From an uncultured Angelakisella sp. (GTDB lineage: Bacteria; Bacillota; Clostridia; Oscillospirales; Ruminococcaceae): a stretch of 51,557 nucleotides of DNA. The first letter of the stretch is position 1, and each line of letters begins with the position of its first letter. The notes below the pieces were generated by a model, which was not told where the DNA came from, searched no databases, and saw only the letters and a list, made by a program, of their open reading frames with translations. Shown here in pieces: positions 41,339-48,584 of this stretch. The DNA lies in contig CAKSYU010000011.1 in NCBI GenBank assembly GCA_934524965.1, positions 1 through 51,557 of the forward strand. The letters run 5' to 3'. Position numbers and translations under genes: made by a program.

Positions 41339-41908
41339 TTACCAAAGCAGCCCCTGACGCTTTAAAACGGGGCGAAGACGGCTTGCCAGCAGTGCCGCCA
41401 GCAGGATCTTGACCACATCACAGGGCAGGAACGGGACGACGCAGGCGGAAAAGCTGGCGAAGAAGGGGGTGCCGGAAAGAATGGAGTACCACAGGGTGCC
41501 GAAGAAGTAGCAGACGGCGCAGCCTACGACCATCGCGACGCAAAGCTGCCAGAAGCGAGCGCCCCATTTTTCTGCCAGCAGACCGGTGAAAAAGGCGGCA
41601 AAGATATAGCCGACGACATAACCGCCGGTATTGCCGACGAGATTGCCCAAGCCGCCGCGGAAGCCTGCCATAACGGGAACGCCGACTGCTGCCAGCAGCA
41701 GATAAACCAAAAGACTGAGCGCGCCGCGCCACGGGCCCAACAGCGCACCGGCAAGATAGACGGCAAACAGCGCCAGATTGATGGGAATGATCGGCAGCGG
41801 AATGGTGATCTGGCTGCAAACGGCAACCAGCGCCGTAAAGATAGCGCACATGGTCAGCGTTTTGGCGGAAAAACGGGAAGCGGGATGGGATTGGGTCTGT
41901 GTAGACAT
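41339..41908 (-). CDS. bioY: Biotin transporter BioY (ECF S component)
   Basis: A 189-aa membrane protein with six predicted hydrophobic segments, the biotin-specific S component of ECF transporters. Family features: SQITIPLPIIPINLALFAVY near the N terminus, AGALLGPWRGALSLLVYLLL, and GVPVMAGFRGGLGNLVGNTG. CGGAGGT precedes the ATG at 41908. The energising EcfAAT genes are not adjacent, as usual for group II ECF systems. A BirA-type operator overlaps its promoter, so repression by biotin is expected. Confidence 0.93.
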   Translation of the reverse strand: MSTQTQSHPASRFSAKTLTMCAIFTALVAVCSQITIPLPIIPINLALFAVYLAGALLGPWRGALSLLVYLLLAAVGVPVMAGFRGGLGNLVGNTGGYVVGYIFAAFFTGLLAEKWGARFWQLCVAMVVGCAVCYFFGTLWYSILSGTPFFASFSACVVPFLPCDVVKILLAALLASRLRPVLKRQGLLW

Positions 41909-41946
41909 GGGGTACCTCCGGGGAATGATTTTGTTGGAATAAGGAA

Positions 41947-41975
41947 AGGATAACACTTGAGCGCCTAATTGTCAA
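41947..41975 (-). promoter_or_regulatory. bioY promoter
   Basis: Minus strand: TTGACA (41975-41970), 17 nt, TATCCT (41952-41947). The -35 lies inside one half of the inverted repeat at 41965-42003. Confidence 0.75.
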
Positions 41976-42003
41976 CCAAAAAAATAATAAAGTTGACAAT
42001 TAG
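41965..42003 (-). promoter_or_regulatory. BirA-type biotin operator upstream of bioY
   Basis: CTAATTGTCAAC (41965-41976) and GTTGACAATTAG (41992-42003) form a perfect 12-bp inverted repeat with a 15-nt A+T-rich spacer, close to the known BirA operator pattern (TTGTNAAC, about 15 nt, GTTNACAA). It covers the bioY -35 element, so bound BirA would block transcription when biotin is plentiful. Confidence 0.8.
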
Positions 42004-42011
42004 CAAAAAGA

Positions 42012-42042
42012 AAGGTCTCCCTCTGCAAGAAAGGGAGACGAA
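42012..42042 (-). terminator. Terminator after traX
   Basis: On the minus strand GTCTCCCT pairs with AGGGAGAC around a 9-nt loop, followed by CTTTCTTTTTGC. Confidence 0.8.
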
Positions 42043-42046
42043 AGTC

Positions 42047-42817
42047 CTATAAAAATGCCCCCAGCGCCCACAATAAATACACATGCAGCGGATAAAACCA
42101 GTAGAAAAGCCAGCGCGGGGCATTGCCGCGCTCCCCGTTATACATGGAGAGCGGCACGGCGGCAAAGACCATCAGCCACTGGTAATAGGTGAACAGCAGC
42201 GTCACGGGAGAACCGTTCAGCAGCAGAATGGGGGTGAGGTACAGCACCAGTGAGGCGACCACATAGGCGGTAAGCTGCGTCTGCTTATCCCGTCGGAAGA
42301 AGTACAGCAACACCCCGATCATAATGAATTCGATGCCGCCCTCGCAGGTATAGGGGCTGGGCAGCAGGGTGCCGGTCAGCAGAGCGGCGGTTTCGGCGGG
42401 GAGGGCGGCTTCCAGCAGCAGGGGCAGCACAAACGGCACGGCGACCAGTGCGGTGCCGACCCAGCGGCGCTGCTGCACCAGCTCAAGTCCCCGCAAAATG
42501 AGCAGCAGCAGAAAGAAGGTGGCGCAGATGCCGTTGGTGGGGGTCAGCCCATCGGGGCGAAAGTCCCCAGCGTACCGCCGCAGCAAAGTATTGATGATGC
42601 CCATGCCTATAGCGACGGCATAGACCCGCAGCAGGTATTTTTGATAGCTGCGGGTGTGGGTAAAGCCCTCCACCACGAAGAACAGGAAGATGGGCGCGGC
42701 AAGCCGCCCCACCCAGCGCAGCGGCTCCGGCAAAGAAAAGAAGTACGCTATATGGTCCAGCAGCATGGTGACAAGTGCCAGATACTTGAGGGCAGAGGCG
42801 GAAAGGGAGGTTTTCAT
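42047..42817 (-). CDS. TraX family protein
   Basis: A 256-aa polytopic membrane protein of the TraX family, with about eight hydrophobic segments and the hallmark N-terminal stretch SALKYLALVTMLLDHIAYFF followed by GRLAAPIFLFFVVEGFTHTR. TraX of F plasmid acetylates pilin; chromosomal clostridial homologues are of unknown substrate. AAGGAG precedes the ATG at 42817. Sequence upstream of that ATG is the J9/J10 repeat pair, so a longer start is unlikely. Confidence 0.9.
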   Translation of the reverse strand: MKTSLSASALKYLALVTMLLDHIAYFFSLPEPLRWVGRLAAPIFLFFVVEGFTHTRSYQKYLLRVYAVAIGMGIINTLLRRYAGDFRPDGLTPTNGICATFFLLLLILRGLELVQQRRWVGTALVAVPFVLPLLLEAALPAETAALLTGTLLPSPYTCEGGIEFIMIGVLLYFFRRDKQTQLTAYVVASLVLYLTPILLLNGSPVTLLFTYYQWLMVFAAVPLSMYNGERGNAPRWLFYWFYPLHVYLLWALGAFL

Positions 42818-42859
42818 GGCTTTGGCTCCTTGGTGGGGTTTGGGGGTAGGGCAGGGGTT

Positions 42860-42943
42860 CGGGGCGCAGCCCCCGGCGGCGGAGCCGCCGCTGCGGACTT
42901 CGTCCGCAGGAACCGCCCTGCGGGCGGTTTGGGCTGCGCCCCG
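42860..42943. repeat. Four-way-junction element J9
   Basis: A 13-bp outer stem (CGGGGCGCAGCCC 42860-42872 with GGGCTGCGCCCCG 42931-42943) encloses hairpins 42874-42890 (CGGCGGC stem, GGA loop), 42891-42909 (CTGCGGAC stem, TTC loop) and 42910-42930 (GAACCGCCC stem, TGC loop, one terminal wobble). First of a tandem pair in the traX-rqcH gap. Confidence 0.9.
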
Positions 42944-42986
42944 ATCCGGTTCTCTGCGCAAATGCGGGCAAGATGCAGGGGCTGGC

Positions 42987-43067
42987 ACGGGCGGCGGGCA
43001 GACCGCCGGAGGCGGTCTCGGCGGCATAGCCGCCGGTTCCGGCGCAGCCGGAACGCCCGCCGCCCGT
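42987..43067. repeat. Four-way-junction element J10
   Basis: A perfect 13-bp outer stem (ACGGGCGGCGGGC 42987-42999 with GCCCGCCGCCCGT 43055-43067) encloses hairpins 43000-43018 (AGACCGCC stem, GGA loop), 43019-43035 (CGGCGGC stem, ATA loop) and 43036-43054 (GTTCCGGC stem, GCA loop), with no unpaired junction base. Read in reverse, its arms match those of J1 with paired substitutions. Confidence 0.92.
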
Positions 43068-43085
43068 CCTTTCCCCGCACAGATT

Positions 43086-44858
43086 TTATTTTTCCAGCAG
43101 CTTCTGCGCCGCGGCGTGGTCGGGGGTGGTCAGCATGGTGTAGTAGGTCTCGTAAATGACCATACCGGGGCGTGCGCCGTTTGGCTTTTTGATGTTCTTC
43201 ACCAGTGTATAGTCAATGGGAACACGGCTACTCTCCCGCCCGCTGCTGTTGCAGGCGGCAAGCATCGCCGCTTCCTCTATGGTTCGGTCGGGCAGCTCCT
43301 CCAGCGGGGTGCCGTCGGTCAGCAGCACCACATGGCTGCCGGGCTGCTTTTGGATATGGAACCACAGGTCGCTGCCGTGGGCAGTTTTCAGCGTCAGCTG
43401 GTCGTTTTGCAGGTTGTTGCGCCCGCACAGAATGGTGTAGCCATCGCTGGAGCGGTAGCGCAGCGGGGGCAGGGTGCCGCCCCGCCGCTTTTGCAGCGGC
43501 TTCTGCCCTTTGGGGGTCAGTGTTTTCAGGTAGCCCTGCTGCCGCAGCTCCTCCCGGATCTCCAGTAGATCGCCCTCGGTGGTGGCACGACGCAGCACCT
43601 CCTCCACCGAGGAAATGTAGGTGATCTCGTCCTCGCACTCGGCGATCAGGCGGCGCAGCACCGTCTCGGCATTTGCCGCTTTGCGGTATTCGGTGTAATA
43701 TTTTTGAACATTGCGGCTGGGAGTCAGGCGGGCGTCTAGCGGAATGACCACGGTGGGGTATGGCTCCGGTGCGGTGTAGTCCTCGCAGGAGAGGGCGGTC
43801 ATGCCCTTTTGCAGGCGGTACAGGTTGGCGCTTAACAGGTCGCCGTAAAGGCGCAGCTGCTCCCGCCCCGCGCTTTTTTCCAGCTCCTGCAGGCGAATGG
43901 CGCGCTTGCGCAGCAGCCGCTCGTGAATGGAAGTGACCTGCCGGCGCAGTCCTTCCCCCGCCAGCTTTACGCCCTCGCTGCCGGTTTTCAGCCGGTAGAA
44001 TTCCTCCAGCAGCTCGCTGCAGGTGGGGTAGGGGGTCTGGGTCACTGCCGTCCCCTCGTACTGCGTCTGCGGCAGGAAGGTGAAATCCGGCTTTTCACCG
44101 CCCAGCAGCAGCGGGGTGCCGCCCGCGGGGGCAAGCGCCGCCGCCCATTCGCCCAAAACGGCGGAAACGGTAGCGCGCTGGACGGGACTGAGTGCGCTGA
44201 TGAGGGGATCGCCGGGCGCGATGCGATAGGAAAGCTCCCGGCAGATGAGGGACGAAGCGCCCTCCAGCACCGCCAGCAGCGCCTTGGAAAGCGGCAGGTC
44301 GGCGCCGGTCAGCAGCCGGTCGGCGGCGTCCAGTGGGGAGGTCACGGTCAGATCCAGCTTATCCTGACGGGGCGGGTAAAGGTATTCCAGTCCGGAAAGC
44401 AGGGGACGGCTTTCGCTGGCGGCAAAGTCCACCCGATGAATGGCATCGATGACCTTGCCGTTTTCACCCACCAGCACCAGATTGCCCTGCCTGCCCATCA
44501 GCTCGCACACCAGCCGGAACGAGGCACGGTCGCCCAGCTCGTTGGTCGCCTCAAAGTGGAGGGTCAGCACACGGTCCAGTCCCTGCTGGGTCACGGCGGT
44601 CAACCGCCCGCCGCCCAAATGCTTGCGCAGCAGCAGGCAGAACATGGGCGGGGTAGCGGGATATTCAATAGGGATCGCGGAAAAGTGCAGCCTTGGCGCC
44701 GCACCCGCCAAGATGACCAGCCGGCGCACGGGACCGCGGTTATGCAGGTGCAGTACCACGCAGTCACGGTTGGGCTGTCCGATTTTATCCACGCGCGCGC
44801 CGATCATCGGCTCCAACTCCTGGGCTATTTTGTGCAGAAATCCGCCGTCAAACGGCAT
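43086..44858 (-). CDS. rqcH: Ribosome quality control protein RqcH (NFACT family)
   Basis: RqcH binds stalled 50S-peptidyl-tRNA complexes and adds alanine tails to nascent chains. The 590-aa product has the NFACT-N domain (MPFDGGFLHKIAQELEPMIG start; LLLRKHLGGGRL), helix-hairpin-helix and coiled-coil middle (about 300-445), and the NFACT-R domain with YTILCGRNNLQNDQLTLK and DLWFHIQKQPGSHVVL. These were once annotated as fibronectin-binding proteins. AAAGGAAG precedes the ATG at 44858. Its partner RqcP is not in the window. Confidence 0.95.
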   Translation of the reverse strand: MPFDGGFLHKIAQELEPMIGARVDKIGQPNRDCVVLHLHNRGPVRRLVILAGAAPRLHFSAIPIEYPATPPMFCLLLRKHLGGGRLTAVTQQGLDRVLTLHFEATNELGDRASFRLVCELMGRQGNLVLVGENGKVIDAIHRVDFAASESRPLLSGLEYLYPPRQDKLDLTVTSPLDAADRLLTGADLPLSKALLAVLEGASSLICRELSYRIAPGDPLISALSPVQRATVSAVLGEWAAALAPAGGTPLLLGGEKPDFTFLPQTQYEGTAVTQTPYPTCSELLEEFYRLKTGSEGVKLAGEGLRRQVTSIHERLLRKRAIRLQELEKSAGREQLRLYGDLLSANLYRLQKGMTALSCEDYTAPEPYPTVVIPLDARLTPSRNVQKYYTEYRKAANAETVLRRLIAECEDEITYISSVEEVLRRATTEGDLLEIREELRQQGYLKTLTPKGQKPLQKRRGGTLPPLRYRSSDGYTILCGRNNLQNDQLTLKTAHGSDLWFHIQKQPGSHVVLLTDGTPLEELPDRTIEEAAMLAACNSSGRESSRVPIDYTLVKNIKKPNGARPGMVIYETYYTMLTTPDHAAAQKLLEK

Positions 44859-44912
44859 GGGGATCACTTCCTTTGGGTCTGTATAAATTGGGGTGGGTGC
44901 AGGGGGCAGATA

Positions 44913-44993
44913 GGGGCGCAGCCCGCCCGCCTGCGGCGGGCAAGCGGACAAAGTCCGCTTCGACGGCACTTTGTGCCGTCGGGGCTGCGCCCC
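44913..44993. repeat. Four-way-junction element J11 (rqcH-trmK)
   Basis: A perfect 12-bp outer stem (GGGGCGCAGCCC 44913-44924 with GGGCTGCGCCCC 44982-44993) encloses hairpins 44925-44941 (GCCCGCC stem, TGC loop), 44942-44960 (AAGCGGAC stem, AAA loop) and 44961-44981 (CGACGGCAC stem, TTT loop). No base is unpaired at the junction. Confidence 0.92.
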
Positions 44994-45021
44994 GTTCCCC
45001 GCTCCCCGCAGAGATTTGTTT

Positions 45022-45699
45022 TTATCGCAGTGCCAGCAGCAGCTTTGTCGCCTCCGCCAGCTCGTTGTCCCGTTCAGGGCTGGGCTTTGCATCCACCAGA
45101 CCGGTTACACGCCGCTGCAGCCGTGCCAGCACCAGCGCGCGGTACTTTGCCGCCAGTGGGTCATGCGCAAAGTCCAGCGCCCCGTAGTACAGGGCGGAGG
45201 GGGTTATTTGGGAGGGGCAGCCGGTGTACTGTGCCCGCAGTATGGTATATAGCTTCCCGCCCGCCTCACAGCAGCGCTCCTCCAGCAGGGAAAAGCGGTG
45301 CTCATACAGCCAGCGCCGCAGGGCGACCGGTCGGGTCATCGGCTGCAAAAGGTAGGTGACGGCAGGGTTTTCGGTGTAGTCCCAGCGGGAAAGGATATCG
45401 GCGATCAGCTCCCCGCCCATGCCCGCGATGACCACCGCATCTACCCCTACGGGCGCAATGCCGCAAAGCCCGTTGGTCAGGCGGCACTCGCTCTGCGCCA
45501 GCAGTCCGCGGCGGGTCAGCTCGCGGCGCGCCTTTTCCAGCGGCTGGGGGTTGATATCGGCGGCAATGCCGTAGTCGCAGCGTCCGCTCTCCAGCAGCGC
45601 GGCGATCAGCAGCCCGTGGTCACAGCCGATATCGGCGACCGCGCGGCAGCGTGGGGTCATGGCGGCAATGGTGCCGAGCCTTGCGTCAAGATGCTCCAT
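45022..45699 (-). CDS. trmK: tRNA (adenine22-N1)-methyltransferase TrmK
   Basis: SAM-dependent enzyme methylating A22 in the tRNA D-loop region (COG2384). The 225-aa product has the SAM-binding VADIGCDHGLLIAALL (DIGCDHG at 23-29) and DAVVIAGMGGELIADIL (GMGG at 93-96), both diagnostic for the family. AAGGAGG precedes the ATG. In many Firmicutes it neighbours the Nif3-like gene; here rqcH follows instead. Confidence 0.94.
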   Translation of the reverse strand: MEHLDARLGTIAAMTPRCRAVADIGCDHGLLIAALLESGRCDYGIAADINPQPLEKARRELTRRGLLAQSECRLTNGLCGIAPVGVDAVVIAGMGGELIADILSRWDYTENPAVTYLLQPMTRPVALRRWLYEHRFSLLEERCCEAGGKLYTILRAQYTGCPSQITPSALYYGALDFAHDPLAAKYRALVLARLQRRVTGLVDAKPSPERDNELAEATKLLLALR

Positions 45700-45735
45700 A
45701 AGGCACCTCCTTGGGGTGTTTTCTGTTTATCCAAT

Positions 45736-45744
45736 ATTATAGCA
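45736..45744 (-). promoter_or_regulatory. Extended -10 of the trmK promoter
   Basis: On the minus strand TGCTATAAT lies about 37 bp upstream of the trmK start. A TTGACG further upstream is 22 nt away, too far for a standard -35. Confidence 0.5.
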
Positions 45745-45817
45745 TACCAATTTTCCGCCCCGCCGTCAATGCAAAGCCGCCGCCATCGGGCGGGGGCGAG
45801 TGTTTACGGAATGTTCA

Positions 45818-45846
45818 TTGACAGGGTGGGGCGGCTGTGATAAGAT
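45818..45846 (+). promoter_or_regulatory. Promoter of the coiled-coil/deacetylase genes
   Basis: TTGACA (45818-45823), 17 nt, TAAGAT (45841-45846), 61 bp before the start at 45907. Confidence 0.75.
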
Positions 45847-45906
45847 GACTGTACTATCCGCACTAATACAGTTGGGGCGGCATTTTGCCGAAAAGGAGAA
45901 AGCAAC

Positions 45907-46179
45907 ATGAAACGCACAATAGCGGCAGTACTGTTGGCGCTGGCGATCATTGGGGTGGGCTATTGGGGCGCCACCGGCTGGCGGACGGCAAACCGGGAAC
46001 TGATGGAGCTGCAAAACGCGCACAAGGCGGCGCAGCGGGAAAACGAGACGCTGCGGCAGCAAAAAACCGCCTTGGAGCTGGAGCTGGCGGCACTAGAGGA
46101 ACAGAACAGCGACGCAAATGAAACGCTGCAAAGCTGGCAGTTGTGGAAGGAAGCACTGCAAGCGGAGCTTGCCGGTTGA
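45907..46179 (+). CDS. Membrane-anchored coiled-coil protein, unknown function
   Basis: A 90-aa protein: one N-terminal membrane segment (about 4-24, IAAVLLALAIIGVGYWGA) followed by a 60-residue coiled coil (RELMELQNAHKAAQRENETL and LELELAALEEQNSDANETLQ). The layout recalls small divisome or envelope coiled-coil proteins but no family is recognised. AAAAGGAG precedes the ATG. It lies 13 bp before the polysaccharide deacetylase, which has a similar anchor and coiled coil. Confidence 0.8.
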   Translation: MKRTIAAVLLALAIIGVGYWGATGWRTANRELMELQNAHKAAQRENETLRQQKTALELELAALEEQNSDANETLQSWQLWKEALQAELAG

Positions 46180-46192
46180 TGGGAGGTGCCGT

Positions 46193-47095
46193 ATGGCGGC
46201 TGTCAGGACGAAGAAAAGCAGCCCGCTGCCGGTGCTTATCACCGTGCTGACGGTGGTGGCGGCGGTCGCGGCAGGAATAAGAATAACCGACCCCAGCAGC
46301 GAGCGGCTGGAGGCAGCACGGCAGGAGCTGGCGGCAGTCTCCGCCGAAAACGAGGCGCTGACCGCCGAGGTGCTGGGCTTGCAGGCAGCGGTGGCGCAGC
46401 AGAACGCGCTGCCGCAGGCGATAGAGGAACAGAAAGCCGAGGGCTTCCGGCTGCTGTCAGAGTTGGAACGGCAGATCAAGGCAGGGGAAAGCGACCGCAG
46501 GATCGCCTACCTCACCTTTGATGACGGTCCCTACGATAATACCACCGCCGCCGTGCTGGATATCTTAAAGGAAAAGGGCGTTCACGCCACCTTTTTCCTG
46601 CGGCACCGCCCCGACCATGTGGCGGAGATCCGGCGGGAGATCCGGGAGGGGCACACCATTGCCAACCACAGCTATTCCCACAAGATCAAGGCGGTGTATG
46701 AGAGCGCCGAAAGCTGCATCAAGGAGATCCGTGACCAGCAGGCATGGCTGACCGAAACGGTGGGAGTCACCCCGCAGATCTACCGCTTCCCCGGCGGCAG
46801 CCCAACAGCGGGCGCCGATAAAGCGACCATTGCGGCGGCACTGGCTGCCGATGGGCTGGGCTATGTGGACTGGAACTGCGCCACCGGCGACGGCATGCCC
46901 GGTGAGCTGACCGCGGCAAAGGCGTACCGCAACGCAGTTTCCTCTGTGGGTGACCAGAAGATCGTCGTAATGCTGATGCACGATTACAGCGCCGCCACCC
47001 TCGCTGCCCTGCCGGATATTATCGACACACTGAAGGCGCAGGGCTACCTGATGATGCCGCTGTTCCGCGAAAGCGTCATGATCCGCACGGCATAG
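46193..47095 (+). CDS. Polysaccharide deacetylase, membrane-anchored
   Basis: A 300-aa NodB-homology deacetylase. Residues 11-30 form a membrane anchor, 33-98 a coiled-coil stalk, and 103-295 the catalytic domain with TFDDGP (108-113), the metal-binding HSYSH (159-163), RFPGGS near 196-201 and a late LMHDYS histidine. Active-site residues are all present, so it probably deacetylates peptidoglycan or another wall glycan outside the cell. GGGAGG precedes the ATG at 46193. Confidence 0.9.
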   Translation: MAAVRTKKSSPLPVLITVLTVVAAVAAGIRITDPSSERLEAARQELAAVSAENEALTAEVLGLQAAVAQQNALPQAIEEQKAEGFRLLSELERQIKAGESDRRIAYLTFDDGPYDNTTAAVLDILKEKGVHATFFLRHRPDHVAEIRREIREGHTIANHSYSHKIKAVYESAESCIKEIRDQQAWLTETVGVTPQIYRFPGGSPTAGADKATIAAALAADGLGYVDWNCATGDGMPGELTAAKAYRNAVSSVGDQKIVVMLMHDYSAATLAALPDIIDTLKAQGYLMMPLFRESVMIRTA

Positions 47096-47132
47096 CCTGT
47101 TACTCTTTTTTTGAAAATTACTGCCCGCCGGC

Positions 47133-47245
47133 AGCGCTGCGCCCCGCCGGAGGGAGCCGCCCCGCGGGGCGGCTCCCTCCTCACGGGCGTCCCTGCGGGG
47201 CGCCCGCCTGCTCCGGCTGCCGCCGGAGCCGCGGGGCGTGGCGCT
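47133..47245. repeat. Four-way-junction element J12
   Basis: The outer stem AGCGCTGCGCCCCGC (47133-47147) pairs with GCGGGGCGTGGCGCT (47231-47245) with two wobbles. Hairpins: 47149-47180 (15-bp stem, GC loop), 47184-47206 (CGGGCGTCCC stem, one wobble, TGC loop) and 47210-47229 (GCTCCGGC stem). A few linker bases are unpaired. The largest and least tidy copy. Confidence 0.8.
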
Positions 47246-47319
47246 TTGCCAGCTGCACAGCTTCCGCCGTTTTCCTGTTTTAGTATTACACAGCCATTCA
47301 GATAAAGGAAGTGAGAGCA

Positions 47320-47694
47320 ATGATCCAACTGGACCCCACCAGCCGCGTGCCGGTCTATCAGCAGATCAAGGAACAGATCACCGAGCTGATCGTCATGGGC
47401 GTTTTTCCGCCGGAAAGCCGCCTGCCCAGCGTGCGCGCTTTGGCGACTGAAACGGGGCTGAACCCCAATACCGTCCAAAAGGCGTATCAGGAGCTGGAGG
47501 GCGAGGGCGTTATTTATACGGTGGGCGGCAAGGGCTGCTTTGTGGGTGGCAGAGAAAACGCCGCCGAAGCCAACAGGGAACGCGCCGAAAACGAGCTGCG
47601 GGAGACCCTGCGGCAGGCACGGCTGGCGGGGATAGACCGCGCCGCTGCCTATGCCCTGTTGGAGCAATGCTACGGAGGTGACAAGACATGCTGA
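47320..47694 (+). CDS. GntR-family regulator, YtrA type
   Basis: A 124-aa transcription factor with the GntR winged helix (about 5-75: SRVPVYQQIKEQITELIVMG, RLPSVRALATETGLNPNTVQ) and only a short helical C terminus, typical of the YtrA subfamily that represses its own ABC transporter operon. AAAGGAA precedes the ATG at 47320; a GTG at 47311 lies too close to it. Its end overlaps the next gene by 7 bp (ATGCTGA), so it is cotranscribed with the exporter. Confidence 0.92.
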   Translation: MIQLDPTSRVPVYQQIKEQITELIVMGVFPPESRLPSVRALATETGLNPNTVQKAYQELEGEGVIYTVGGKGCFVGGRENAAEANRERAENELRETLRQARLAGIDRAAAYALLEQCYGGDKTC

Positions 47695-48584
47695 AAGCAA
47701 AAGACCTTGTAAAAAGGTTCGGAGATAAAACAGCGCTGGACGGGCTGAATACCGAGATCGGGCGGGGCTGCATCTACGGTCTGGTGGGACCCAACGGCAG
47801 CGGCAAATCCACCCTGATGCGGCTGATGTGCGGCGTTTACCGCCCCGATGGCGGCAGCATCACGCTGGAGGGCGAGCCGGTCTTCGAGAATATCGCCGCC
47901 AAGGATAAGATATTATACCTCAGCGATGACCTTTATTTTCCGCCCAAAAGCACCGTGGAGGAGATCGCCGCCTTTTATCGGGGGCTGTACTCCGGCTTTT
48001 CCATGGAGACCTACCATAAGCTGTGCGGCTGCTTCCCGCTGGAGACCGCAAAGCCCCTTTCCACCTTCAGCAAGGGAATGCGCCGGCAGGCGGCGCTGCT
48101 GGCGGCGCTGTGCTGCCACGCCGATTACCTGCTGCTGGACGAAGCCTTTGACGGACTGGACCCCGTCATTCGCCTGATGGTAAAAAAGCTGCTGGCGGAG
48201 GAGATCGCGGAGCGCGGCGCCACAGTGGTCATCTCCAGCCACAACCTGCGGGAGCTGGAGGATCTCTGCGATCAGGTCGGTCTGCTTTCCGCGGGGCGGC
48301 TGCTGTTTGAGAAAGACCTCGATGCCCTCAAGCTCGGCTTCTGCCGTGTGCAGGCGGCATACGATCACCCCGTGGATTGGGAAGCCACAGGGCTTGCCAT
48401 TCTGGATAAAAAGGAACGCGGAAAGCTGGTCAGCCTGCTGGTGCGCGGCACGGCGGAGGAGACCCTTGCCGTGCTGGAGGCGCAGCGCCCCCTCTTTGCC
48501 GAGGCGCTGCCCATGACGCTGGAGGAAGTATTCATCGGAGAAATGGAGGCGGTCGGCTATGACTACAGCAACATCCTCTCCTGA
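47688..48584 (+). CDS. ABC transporter ATP-binding protein, YtrB-like
   Basis: A 298-aa ATPase with Walker A GPNGSGKS (34-41), an unusual signature STFSKGMRRQAAL (about 121-133) in place of LSGGQ, Walker B DYLLLDEAFDGLDP and the switch histidine in VVISSHNLREL. The C-terminal 70 residues are an accessory domain common in YtrB/BcrA-like exporters. It overlaps both neighbours, consistent with a three-gene GntR-ABC operon, which in relatives responds to cell-wall antibiotics. Confidence 0.92.
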   Translation: MLKAKDLVKRFGDKTALDGLNTEIGRGCIYGLVGPNGSGKSTLMRLMCGVYRPDGGSITLEGEPVFENIAAKDKILYLSDDLYFPPKSTVEEIAAFYRGLYSGFSMETYHKLCGCFPLETAKPLSTFSKGMRRQAALLAALCCHADYLLLDEAFDGLDPVIRLMVKKLLAEEIAERGATVVISSHNLRELEDLCDQVGLLSAGRLLFEKDLDALKLGFCRVQAAYDHPVDWEATGLAILDKKERGKLVSLLVRGTAEETLAVLEAQRPLFAEALPMTLEEVFIGEMEAVGYDYSNILS

